Shown in pieces: positions 1-9,895 of a stretch of DNA of 64,000 nucleotides. Position 1 is the first letter of the stretch, and the number at the start of each line of letters is the position of its first letter. The translations under genes were made by a program, and so were the position numbers. The stretch comes from Tetracentron sinense. Its lineage: Eukaryota; Streptophyta; Magnoliopsida; Trochodendrales; Trochodendraceae. Under the pieces are notes generated by a model that saw only the letters and a list, made by a program, of their open reading frames with translations, did no database searches and was not told the DNA's origin. The stretch is taken from contig CM026570.1 in assembly GCA_015143295.1 (NCBI GenBank), positions 2,504,047-2,568,046 on the forward strand, in the 5' to 3' direction.

Positions 1-904
1 GTTAACATTTTTTTACAATAATTGAGAGACAAACAAATTTAGAGAAAACTACTCGACACTTTGACACCAATGAATATATAGAATAATTTTAATTTCATGT
101 TATTGCTCTTAATATTAATGATAATGTAAATCTTATTAATTTTAGTGAGGATAATCCATATTATATCAAATCGTTTCTGTAAGAGCAAAATAGAAGACCC
201 AATATAATGCCTAAAAATGCACTAATACATATCCAAAGCTCCATGTAGAGACTTATAAGTATAAAGGTAAGTAATGTCATAACCAGAACCCGATAGCTTC
301 CAATAACATTGAATTATCCAAAATAGTGTCTGAAAATGCATTCATGTCATAATGCCCCCAAACTCAAGAACTTCTCAATAGCTCTAGATACTCCAATGTT
401 TAGGAAAAACCTCTCTAGCGAACCCTACCAATAGAAGTGCATAAAACATGTCAAACTCTTAAATTTTTTAATCATAAAAAATGTCTTGTGGATTTGTTTG
501 CTATTTATAAAGGATTAGGGAGAATGTAGACCAAGAATTAGAAATTACAAGGATGGTAGAAGTTACAATTTTATAAAATGTAATTAAAGAATGAGGAAGT
601 GAGTAGAAGAAAAAAGAGACCCTTAGGCTTCATATTTTTAATAATTTAAATATTACAACTTAATTAGTTGATTTTAAATAGTAGAATTATAAGAATTAAA
701 TAATAGAATGTAGATGATGAATGTGAACATTTAACCTATCACTTAATTGAGAAAAAAATAATAATTAGAAAGATGACATGAGGTATTCTTATTGGATCAC
801 TTAAAGAGTAGATGTTATGTTAGCAGAAACGTGACATCAATTAAAATAGAGGATAGAGACCAATGAAATATGTCACATGGAACCAAACCGGCATATATAT
901 AGTA
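1..904 (-). mobile_element. Non-autonomous Helitron (copy 1), cut by window edge
   Basis: This AT-rich block has no coding capacity. It resembles 1625-2570 along most of its length: both contain the same phrases about lost DNA between an ATTGAGAGA-type start and a CCATGTCACAT-type end. Read on the minus strand, its 5' end is TCTATACTAATACTATATAT. The outer ten bases of that terminus lie at 2571-2580, because copy 2 inserted there. The 3' end lies outside the window. Plant Helitrons typically begin with TC and have no target duplication, which fits. Confidence 0.6.
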
Positions 905-2570
905 CTAGCAAAAGCCCCATGTAAATGCACGGGGTGTTAAAAGAAAATTAATAAACAAAAAATATGATTAGAAAATTAAAAATAGACAGTAAGAAAATAA
1001 TATAAAAATAAAATAGAAGAAAAACGATGATAGTTTAGTCATCTCTTGTGAGATTTTTGTATGTATCCTATTAAAAGTAGCTAATTTAATCATTTAAAAA
1101 TTCATAATTTTATTATTATATATAAATTTTTATCTTATTATTATATAACTTCAAGAAAGCAAGTTTGTATCATTATAAAAAAAAAATTTATCTCATCTCA
1201 TCTAAAAATTTAATGTGTCAAAATTATTTAAAAGTTTTAGAGATGATGATATTTCTTGTAAATAAATAAGTTCTTTAAATAATTAGTTATTATAAAGAAT
1301 AGTAAGCATAGAAGAGAAAATGTTAATCTCTTCCTATTCTTCAACCCCGAAACATCATTTAATTAAAATTTTTTTCTAGTGGGACTCATTTTAACATTAC
1401 AACTAATTTACATAATATAACAAAATACAAAATAAAATCAAATAGAGATATTATGTTAAGAAACTCAATGTCTTATAGAGTATTTATTAATTAGAAAGTT
1501 AATATAATTAATTATAACCTAAGTAAATCAAATCAATATAATTTATATTTATTTATATATAAGGAGAGATTTAGGGTAAACTATTATTTTATGAAAGATC
1601 TCTTTCCTTTGTATATTATTGTTAAATTTTTTTTTCCAATTAATTGAGAGATGAAGAACTTTAGATAAAACCACTTGACACTTTAACACCAATGAATATC
1701 AAAAATAACTTGAATTTCATTTTAACTCCTTATATCAATGATAGCATGAATCTCATTAATTTCAGTGAGAATAATTTATGCTATTTCAAATCGCTACTGC
1801 AAGAAAAAAATAGAAGACCCAAAATAGTGCTTAAAATGCATTAATACTCTGTCAAAGCTCTATGTAGAGACCCATAAGTATAAAGATAAGTAATACCAGA
1901 TAGCGTTCAATAGCATCCAATTACCCAAAATATAGTACCCAAAAATGCACTCATGTCATAATGTATCCAGATTTAAAAACTTCCTAATAGCTGCCGTGAA
2001 AACAAACTTCTTAAGATTTTCACTCTAGATGTTCCAATGTTTAGGAAAAACCTCCTTGCTGAACCATACTAACTAAAATGTACAACATGTCAAATTCTTA
2101 CATGTTTGAGAATGAAAAATGTCTTGTGGATTTGTCTACTATTTATAGGGGATTAGGGAGAAGGTAGACCAAGAGTTAGAAAATTTGAAGATAATAGATG
2201 TTACAATTTAATAAATTGCAATTAAAGAATGAGAATGTGGAGGTAAGGAAGAAGAGACCCTTAGACTTCGTATTTTTAATAATTTAAATGTTACAACTTA
2301 ATTAGTTACAATTAAAAAGTAGAATTAGGAGAAAAAATAAATATTTATTATTACAATTTAATTAATTGTAATTAAAAAAATAGAATGTGAGTGGCTAAAG
2401 GTGAACAACTAACTCATCACTCAATTATGAAGGAAAAACAATAATTAGAAGGATGACGTGACGTTTTCTTAATGGATCAATTAGAAGATACTATGAATGA
2501 ATCAGAATAGAAAATAGATGTTAATGAGATATGCCACATGAAACCAACCGACATATAGTATTAATATAGA
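905..2570 (-). mobile_element. Non-autonomous Helitron (copy 2), nested in copy 1
   Basis: On the minus strand the element begins TCTATATTAATACTATATGT (2570 downward) and ends in CTAG (908-905). A GC-rich hairpin with stem CCCCGTG/CATGGGG (934-915) lies about 6 bases before the CTAG. The flanking bases are A (904) and T (2571), the Helitron A^T insertion site. A TC start, a hairpin followed by CTRR, and insertion between A and T are the defining Helitron signs. No Rep/helicase is encoded, so it is non-autonomous. The internal part at 935-1620 is not shared with the visible part of copy 1. Confidence 0.75.
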
Positions 2571-2654
2571 TTAGTATAGATAGACAGATAGATAGTATAG
2601 AATAGATAGATAGATGTGTTTAACCATCCAGAAAATGGAGTTGGAGATCTTTTG

Positions 2655-2920
2655 TAGAGGGCCTCGGATTGTCTCTAGCGAAACCAGAAAGCCATCTCGG
2701 GCAACCATAGAATAGGGGACATGTGGCAATAAAAAGGGGAGAAGTCATTTCATTTTCTCCCCATGATTTTGACTTCTCCTCCTTTTTCTCACCACCTTAT
2801 CGTCATGTGTCATGAAATCTGTGGAGAAGTGAAGTCATGGGCCCTATGATTTTGACTCTATGGTTGCCCGAGACAAGTCTTAGCCCTTTCTGGCTTCGCC
2901 AGTGACAATCCAAGACCTTT
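2655..2920. repeat. Inverted-repeat MITE-like element
   Basis: Arms of about 55-70 bases face each other: GGATTGTCTCTAGCGAAACC near 2667 pairs with GGCTTCGCCAGTGACAATCC near 2890, and CTCGGGCAACCATAG near 2696 pairs with CTATGGTTGCCCGAG near 2860. The centre is pyrimidine-rich. No coding potential was seen. The target duplication was not identified. Confidence 0.6.
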
Positions 2921-3184
2921 GTAGAGACATCTACAATGATTCCTTGTAGAGTATACCTTTATTAGCCTCATACCTGCTGAGGAATGAAACACTGAACTGC
3001 TTTTAACAAATTTCATCAATTTTGTTTTTGGTTTACAAATTATATGATATTAATTTGATTGTCCCTATCTTTCTCTCTCACGCCAGTCACTCCCCCACTG
3101 CTACTATCTATTTCATTTGTTTTTATGCAGAGCTATCCATTATATTTAGAGAAGTGATTAACCAATACCTTCTCATTTCATCAT

Positions 3185-3300
3185 TTTTTAACCGTGGCTA
3201 AATTTAATCAACTTAAGATTAATAATTTTTTTCTAAAACTCAAAGTTAAATAAATAAATGAAAGGTGAGTGAATCTTAACCACAATTAGTGGATACAAAA
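3185..3300. repeat. TTAACC-family hairpin MITE (degenerate copy)
   Basis: The left arm starts TTAACCGTGGCTAA and the right arm ends CTTAACCACAATTAGTGG, with an AT-rich centre containing TTTTTTTCTAAAACTCAA. The same layout recurs at 5022, 5640, 14185, 14318, 27158, 28140 and 54491. Family-level assignment only. Confidence 0.5.
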
Positions 3301-4107
3301 AGGAAGGAAAATAGTAAAAGTACCTGAGAAATGGATTTTAAAATTCAAGGCTGGACCTCATTGGTCCATGCCCCCCTCCCTCCCTTAAATACCCATAATT
3401 TTAAAATCTATTTTCTCAAGTATGCTAATCACTGCTCTAAAAGGAACACATGTTATTTTGTACTTTATAGACAACCACTATCTATTTCTCAAAGAAAAAA
3501 GAGCAATGATAAGCGTATGAGTATTTAAGAGGGTAACATCCACTAATAAGGTGATGCTTTAGATTTGGAAATAGATTTTATGGGTACGATAACTATTTCC
3601 CAAGAAAAAAATACAAAAATAAATTAAATTTTTGTACAGAAATTTTAGTATCAAAATATCACACTCATAAATGGAATCTCCAACAAATTAATCAGACAAC
3701 CAAAACTCAATTAAAGCGTTCGGGAAAGACGGAGGAGGGGCGTGCGACTGAAAGAGATGGAGTGATTTGAGCGAGAGAGGCAAAAAAGTGAAATCAATTA
3801 AATATGACGGAAGCCTGACAGCGACAACAATTAAGGTATTGGGTACGTGCCACATTATTGGAGTCTACAAGTGTTTCATTCTTGGTGGATAGGTGGCTAA
3901 TAAATTTGGCATGCGATTACTTCTCGTGCATGCCCGCGGTTGGGCCTCAATCATCGATTCATGGGATGATAAAAGGGGAGAAAAAGGCAAAAGAGATATC
4001 AATACGGGAGAAGTCAATAAATAGAAAGAAAATGAAATAACTTCTCCACTTTCTAATACCGAATGCCGGATGATAAATGGACACCGAGGATCAGCCTCGC
4101 GGATGCA
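3301..4107. other. Intergenic stretch with no supported feature
   Basis: Short reading frames here lack codon structure or any recognisable motif. The stretch mixes AT-rich DNA with a small G-rich patch (3720-3790). I see no gene. Confidence 0.5.
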
Positions 4108-4380
4108 AACAAAAATTGACTCTACAATCTGTATCCACGTCTGTATCCACGTCTCTTCAAAGTCTCTATAAATGACAAAAATTGACTCTACAATCTGTAT
4201 CCACGATCTCTTCAAAATCTGTATCCACGTCTCTTCAAAGTCTCTATAAAATTGACTCTACAATCTGTATCCATGTCTCTTCAAAGTCTCTATAAATGAC
4301 AAAAATTGACTCTACAATCTGTATGACAAAAATTGACTCTACAATCTGTATCCACGTCTCTTCAAAGTCTCTATAAATGA
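4108..4380. repeat. Minisatellite, about 52-bp unit
   Basis: About five complete or truncated units contain TTGACTCTACAATCTGTATC followed by CACGTCTCTTCAAAGTCTCT and ATAAATGACAAAA. Some units have internal deletions, for example where ATCTGTAT runs straight into GACAAAAATT. Open frames across this block are a by-product of the periodicity. Confidence 0.85.
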
Positions 4381-4735
4381 TATTAAAATTGAAAGTTAGG
4401 TCTAATCTATTCACACACCGGGGCTTTGTCCCACTGGTAGTGTATCTCCTATTTTGGGGGAGGTACCAGGTTCACGTATATCTCGAAACCAAAAAATAAA
4501 TAAATAAAAGGATCTAGACTATTCTTTAGGGATTGGGACGCTTGTTGGAGAGGCCTGACAAGTTAACATCAGTTTCCTTTGAAAGGCAAAACACTTGGAG
4601 TACCGCCCATTGGTTTGTTTGTGATTTTGCCGATCAATGACTTGTGGACGGTCATGGAATTTATATAGGACAACATGCTCGGGTAGGTACCCAATGTGGG
4701 ACTAAACACTCACCCTCAAGGTGTTCTGGCTTTTT
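4381..4735. other. Intergenic stretch with no supported feature
   Basis: No coding or RNA feature was seen. The 15-mer GACTTGTGGACGGTC occurs here (about 4640) and again just beyond the foldback at about 5478, so the two may once have been adjacent or duplicated. Confidence 0.4.
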
Positions 4736-4845
4736 TAGTAAACTCAATCATACCACAAGGCAATGACTGAAGGCTTACATGGGCTGCATGTGTGTGCTTG
4801 CTTGGGTGGTGTGAGTATTCCCTTGTATTTGCCTTCAGTCATTGC

Positions 4846-5389
4846 TAGGGGCGGAGTCAAGAATTTTTCATTGGGGGGGCCAAAATACATGTATACAAAA
4901 AAAAATTTGATTTGAGGGTATGGGATTGGGGGGTTCGGGGGCGTAGCCCCTGAGAAAAAAAAATTTTTGGGTAGTTTTTTTATTTTGAATTTTTTTTTTC
5001 TCGGTAATACCTTTGAGGTTGCCATGTGTCCTATTAATACCCCTTCATTGTGGTTAAGATTCACCCACCTATCCTTGGTTTAAAAAAAATATATCAAATT
5101 TCTTTTTGAACCCTTGTTAAAAATTCACTAACTCCTAAGATTAAAATTATTTAAATATTTTTTTCTAAAATCAAGGGTAAGCAGGTGAACCATGAGATTG
5201 GGTGAATTTTAACCATAGTTAAGGAGTGTCAATAGGGACATGAGCATAAGGGGACTCCATTGGGGGCCACTATATATGTGACAAAAAAAATTGGGGGGGC
5301 CACTACATCATATAGGACAAAAAAATTGGGGGGGTCAAGTATGTTAAATTTTTTTTTTTTTAATTGAGGGGCCCATACTAGTACAGTAG

Positions 5390-5424
<35 letters not shown>

Positions 5425-5436
5425 GCTCCGCCTCTG
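4846..5436. mobile_element. hAT-like non-autonomous element, 591 bp
   Basis: The ends are TAGGGGCGGAG and CTCCGCCTCTG, an 11-bp imperfect terminal inverted repeat. A perfect 8-bp duplication GTCATTGC flanks it at 4838-4845 and 5437-5444. An 8-bp duplication is characteristic of hAT transposition. Inside sit a smaller TTAACC-family MITE (5022-5243), several G and A homopolymers, and a run of 31 C (5390-5420). It has no transposase. Confidence 0.85.
5022..5243. repeat. TTAACC-family hairpin MITE inside the hAT-like element
   Basis: The arm CCATGTGTCCTATTAATACC then TGTGGTTAAGATTCACCCAC faces GGGTGAATTTTAACCATAG then AATAGGGACATG, about 50 bases each. This is a second-level nested insertion. 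Confidence 0.6.
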
Positions 5437-5639
5437 GTCATTGCCTTGTGGTATGATTGAGTTTACCAAAAAAAAAAGACTTGTGGACGGTCCCTTTACT
5501 GGGTTGGCCACCTACATGTTCGGTGATTTCTCCTCGAGTTCACATCCATTAATTAATTTTTTTGGATACGGGATTTTGTCGGCCCTTGTCATACCAAAAA
5601 CCTTCTATCCCACTAACAAAACCTCTTTAATTGTGATTT

Positions 5640-5770
5640 TAACTCTATTTAACAAATTTTAACACTTAGGGTTAGTAATTTATTTTTTTTTAAAAACAAA
5701 GTCTAGATGGTTAAACTTAAGGTTTAATGAATCAACCATGATTAAAGGGTGTTAAGAGACACGTGTTGAC
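5640..5770. repeat. TTAACC-family hairpin MITE (degenerate copy)
   Basis: It shares the family ends (AACAAATTTTAACACTTAGG on the left, GGGTGTTAAGAGACACGTG on the right) and a T-rich centre, but has diverged more than the other copies. Confidence 0.45.
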
Positions 5771-6401
5771 TTATGGGTCAAATGGTTTTGGCCGCCGCGG
5801 AGAGACAGACCAAAGTACATTCCCCCTTTTAAGTGCCCAAACTGGGTGAAAGCGCTTCCCTCAAACACTTACTTCTCTCAATTGCTACTGACATATATGG
5901 AGTCTAGAGACTCTATACACAAAACAAATGAGACATCTTTTCCGGTTGGTTCTGGCGAGCTATTGGAACGTGCTATACATCCTTTCACATCAATCAATGC
6001 GTTGATTTGTATGTAAACATCTTGATAAGCATGCAAAGTGAGTGTGTAGTGCATTTCAATTGGTGCTCGCCGCCTCGCCAGCGCCAACGGAAGACGGTGC
6101 ACTCTTCGTTTGATATTTTTATACACAGCGTGTCTACTGAGTTAGGTGTTATCATTTATCTGGTCAGAACGTGTATATGTGAATCGGTCAGTTGGGAAAT
6201 ATACAAGTCTGTCTGGGAGGATGAATTTCATTGTCAATTGGGTCCTAGGTTCATATTTATTGCAACTATCTCTTCTGTACTATTATAATGAGAGTGGGCT
6301 GTTAAGGTTGATTGAATTTTGTTACTATTAACAAAATTATCCTTATACTTATCTCCTCTATTGTATTTACCTTCTCTATTATTATAATATCAATTGAGTC
6401 A
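5771..6401. other. Intergenic stretch, possible Helitron-derived AT-rich tail
   Basis: No gene is supported. TACTATTATAATGAGAGTGG near 6278 resembles the 5' end of the mini-Helitron at 17024, and the block 6300-6395 resembles 12285-12365. This suggests related repeat debris on both sides of the putative LTR at 6402-12182. Confidence 0.35.
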
Positions 6402-6904
6402 TGTGAACAAGGATTTCGGTCCCCGCCCATGAGGAGGGATGTTGTCTTAGTGATGTGGTCGGTTGATTTTATGTTTAGAGTCGTCACTTATTTATTCAGT
6501 AGGGATAAGTCTCATACAATGGATAAGGTCTTGGTATGCTTAAAAGTCTAGGTAAGAGATTCGGTTAAGTCCGGGAAAAGGTATTAGGCATCCCGACACT
6601 TCCGTTTTACAACGGTTCCCTACTTACTAGGTTTAAGCCAATTGAGATCAAGTTATTAATCAAATACCTGAGATTTAGTTTATACTAACCCAAGAAAAGA
6701 AAAGCTAAACTAGGGTCGGGTCCGAGTTGGGTTGTCTACATACTTACATTGGGGTGAGATCAGACCGAGCGTAGTTCTGATACATGAGTCCGTGTCGAGG
6801 CTAGGGGGAGTGTGTTGTGTGTGCACCAAGGGGTGACTTAGGGTGTAGTCTGGTAGACTAGGGTTGAGTTAACCGGATTGGTCAATTCCTTGGCTAAGAT
6901 TGGG

Positions 6905-7235
6905 TCCGGTGAGCCAAGATTGAAGCCCGATAGGCTTAGGCCCGGTAGGCCGAGAATAAGTCTGGTAAACTAAGGTTTGGCCCGGTAGGCCTAAGTTGGG
7001 GCCGATAGGCTGAGGATAAGTCCGGTAAACTAAGGTTTGGCCCGGTAGGCCAGGGATGAGCCCAACAGGCTAAGGATCGGCCCGATAGGCCTAGGGTTAA
7101 GTTGGGTAGGCTTGGATCGGCCCGGTAGGCCAAGGGTTAAGCCCGATAGGCTTGGGTCGGCCCGGTAGGCCTAGGGTTAAACCCGGTAGGCTTGGCTCGG
7201 CCTGGTAGGCCTAGGGTTAAACCCGGTAGACTTGG
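6905..7235. repeat. CCCGGTAGGC minisatellite
   Basis: The decamer CCCGGTAGGC and close variants (CCCGATAGGC, TCCGGTAAAC) recur about eighteen times at roughly 17-18-bp spacing, alternating with AAGG, GGATC or GGGTTAA linkers. That makes a higher-order unit of about 36 bp. It is GC-rich against an AT-rich background. Confidence 0.85.
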
Positions 7236-7688
7236 GTCCGAGTTAAATGGGCTAACCATGGTTAAACATGAGTTTTAACCATGATTAGTGTGGATGACCA
7301 ATGGTTAGGCAAAACTCAACATTAAATTTGGATTTATTTTTGCCTTTGGGATTTTGGGAATTTAACCAAGGTTTTAAATGGGCTTAACCATGGTTAAACC
7401 AAGTGTTAAACATGGTTAAGCTCATTTAACCATGATTAGGCAATGAGCATGACCCCAAAAAGATATTTTCTGTCATTTTAGAATTTTTGGAATTTTTGAG
7501 GACTTTCTTGGATTTTTTCAAATTGGTCAACTTAACTAATCATGGTTAAGGTTTGACCATAGTCAAATTTAACCATGGTTAAGGCCAAGGAAGACATGGG
7601 CAGACTTGGGATAAGTCCCAAGGGTTAGGTGAGGTCCAATGGAGGGCCCCCATGTGCTGTGGGCCCACTGTATAGGCTCTAAAATCCA

Positions 7689-7711
7689 AAATTTCAGGAT
7701 ATCGGCAATGG
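7689..7711. repeat. TCGGCAAT...ATTACCGA palindrome, copy 1
   Basis: ATCGGCAATGGGATTACCGA is a near-perfect short hairpin with a GGG loop. Related copies lie near 7918, 8116, 11728 and 11778. Confidence 0.6.
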
Positions 7712-7916
7712 GATTACCGACAGTATACATGATTTTTTCTGATTTTTGAGGATTTGTTACTTGAGTTACACAAGGAGTTAGGGAGCCCACAATATACTGT
7801 TTTGAAGCCTGGGATGGGGGGAAGGCAATGAGTCTGGTTTGGGCCTTAGGGGTAGCCTGGTGTGGGCCCCACAGTGTGCTAAAGTAGCCTGTTTGTACTA
7901 TTACATAAAATCATGA

Positions 7917-7941
7917 ATGTCAGCGTTGTGATTGCCGACAT
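7917..7941. repeat. TGTCGGCAAT palindrome, copy 2
   Basis: TGTCAGCGTTGTGATTGCCG then ACA. Same hairpin family with substitutions. Confidence 0.5.
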
Positions 7942-8113
7942 TCTGTATAGTATGTGGTTTTGTGGGTTTTAAGCCAGGTTAATCTCATCTACGGGTCTAG
8001 AGGTCCTCATGAAAAATGTTGGGGGAGGTCGAGACGAACAAAACCCTGGCTTGGTTTGGCCTGAAATGCCACCAGGTGGGGTCCACAGCCCTCAAAACAG
8101 CAAGGCCTCAGGG

Positions 8114-8138
8114 TGTCGGCACTGAGATTGCCGACACC
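8114..8138. repeat. TGTCGGCAAT palindrome, copy 3
   Basis: TGTCGGCACTGAGATTGCCG then ACA. The ten-base arms differ at one position around the loop GAG. Confidence 0.6.
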
Positions 8139-9050
8139 CTGGTTTTTTTTTTTAAACCTAAAATTGTCCACTGGGGCTGCTATGGGGTTGGAACTAGGGG
8201 TTCCCTTATGGCATGAGGGACCCCTAGGACCTCCTGAGGCCACTGGAATTCCATTATACCAGTGGGAGAGGTTCCTCACACCTATGGAGGTGGGAGAGCC
8301 CTCCCCACAATGGGTTCACCTGTGAAATGGAATGAAAACTCCCCTGAAATGGATCAGGGGTTCACAAGGGGTGTTAAAGCAGATAAAAGATGGGTAGGGG
8401 GAAGCCCTATTGTAGAGACCCGAAATTTAGTTTTTCGCCATTCGTGCCATTTACATAAATTCTTTAGAATATGCATCCGATTTTAAATGCATGTGTTCCT
8501 ATGAAAATTAATGTGAGATGTCTAAATTAGTAAATCCTTATATAATAATAATAATAGTGATTAACTTATTATTATTATTATTAAATAAAAAGTTTTGGGT
8601 TTAAGGGACACCTCATTGCTTAAAATTAACCTAAGGTATCTATTTTCTAACTTTTAAGAGTATAGGAGTTTAAACTTTGAGTTCTTAGTATTAACCCAAA
8701 TATTTTGAGATTCAAGTTTACCTTCATCCAACTTGATGAGAAATTTTAACCTCCATAGACTTGAAATTAGGGTTTGTCCATAGATAAGAAATTGTTCCCC
8801 TTCGAATAACGGTTCCAACGCAAGTTGAATCGTCCAATTCCGATAACCGAGTCAAAAGTTACGGGCAAAATACTGGAGCAAGATTCAGGAAAAAAAAAAA
8901 AGAGGGATCCGACCGATCGGCCAACTAGTGCCGATCGATCGGTGGTGGTGGGAACGATCGGCCAAAACTCGCTGATCGATCACTGGACGCTGAAATATGC
9001 ACGAAAACGTCGATTTTTGACTTTTTAAGTTCTCTTTGGTCCCCAAACTC

Positions 9051-9057
9051 TATAAAT
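9051..9057 (+). promoter_or_regulatory. TATA box of LTR family A copy 1
   Basis: TATAAAT follows CCCCAAACTC. The corresponding TATAAAT is at 23244 in copy 2, and the sequence just downstream (CTTCTAAACSTAAAAGAGAG type) is conserved, as expected for the LTR transcription start. Confidence 0.65.
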
Positions 9058-9397
9058 AACCCTCCAACACATGAGTTAGAGTTTCCATAGACTTCTAAAC
9101 GTAAAAGAGAGAAAAGAGAGAGCTTCCTAAGAGATCAAAAGGGGGAAACTTGAGGAGTTCAAGGATTAGATCAAAATAAAGGAAGAAGGAGGCTTGAAGA
9201 TCGATATACAGCCTTATTCGTAAGTGATAGATTGTAGGGAAGCGATCAAGTGAGGTAAATAACAGATCTAGTATCCAATATTCTGAATAGTTAATCTAAA
9301 ATAATAAATAAAAATGAGTAAACCAAATGAAAGATGTAAAGATGGGTAGGATCCATGAATGTGTCTATGATTTTTGTTCATTATGGTTGATCTGTTA

Positions 9398-9895
9398 AAA
9401 TAGGATGTGAAGACTCATTTATGAAATTGTTTATTTACTCTTGATGGTTAAATTAGGATGTGAAGAACTTAGTGAAGATACTGTCTCGTTATTTTGATGG
9501 ATAAAAATAAGATGTGAAAAACCATGATTATAATCTCTGTTATTGAGTGATTAACATAGGATGTGAAGAACTATATTTGATTTCCATTTTATTATTTATG
9601 GACAATAAAATAGGATGTGAAGAACTAGATTTTTAATTTTCAATTTATGATTCCTGAATGATTAAACTAGGATGTGAAGAGTTGTAATTATGACCATAAT
9701 TTATCACTAGTGAATGATTAAATTAGGATGTGAAGAACCCAGTTGTTATATAGTTTGATTATTTATTGATTTGATGTGAAGGATCTATTGATGATATAAT
9801 TTTATTATTATTGAAATGTTAAAATAAGATGTGAAAAACCTATTATAGATATCGTTTTATTATCACGAAATCATTATGATAGGATGTGAAGAATT
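9398..9895 (+). repeat. AGGATGTGAAGAAC array inside LTR copy 1
   Basis: About ten units of 55-70 bp each contain AAATAGGATGTGAAGAAC or a variant, separated by AT-rich spacers. The same array occupies 23540-23945 in LTR copy 2. Confidence 0.8.

Larger units (their letters stand above)
4738..5467. repeat. Foldback element with 37-bp arms, interrupted by a hAT-like insertion
   Basis: The left arm (4738-4774) is the exact reverse complement of a right arm split into two pieces. The inner piece GCCTTCAGTCATTGC ends at 4845. The outer piece runs from 5437 to about 5467 and contains CCTTGTGGTATGATTGAG. Removing the insertion 4846-5436 and one target copy restores a hairpin with a loop of about 57 bases. 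No protein is encoded. Confidence 0.75.

Noticed and set aside
4744..5064. 106-codon minus-strand frame
   Set aside because: It runs across the foldback arm and the hAT-like element, including homopolymers, so it is a chance frame.
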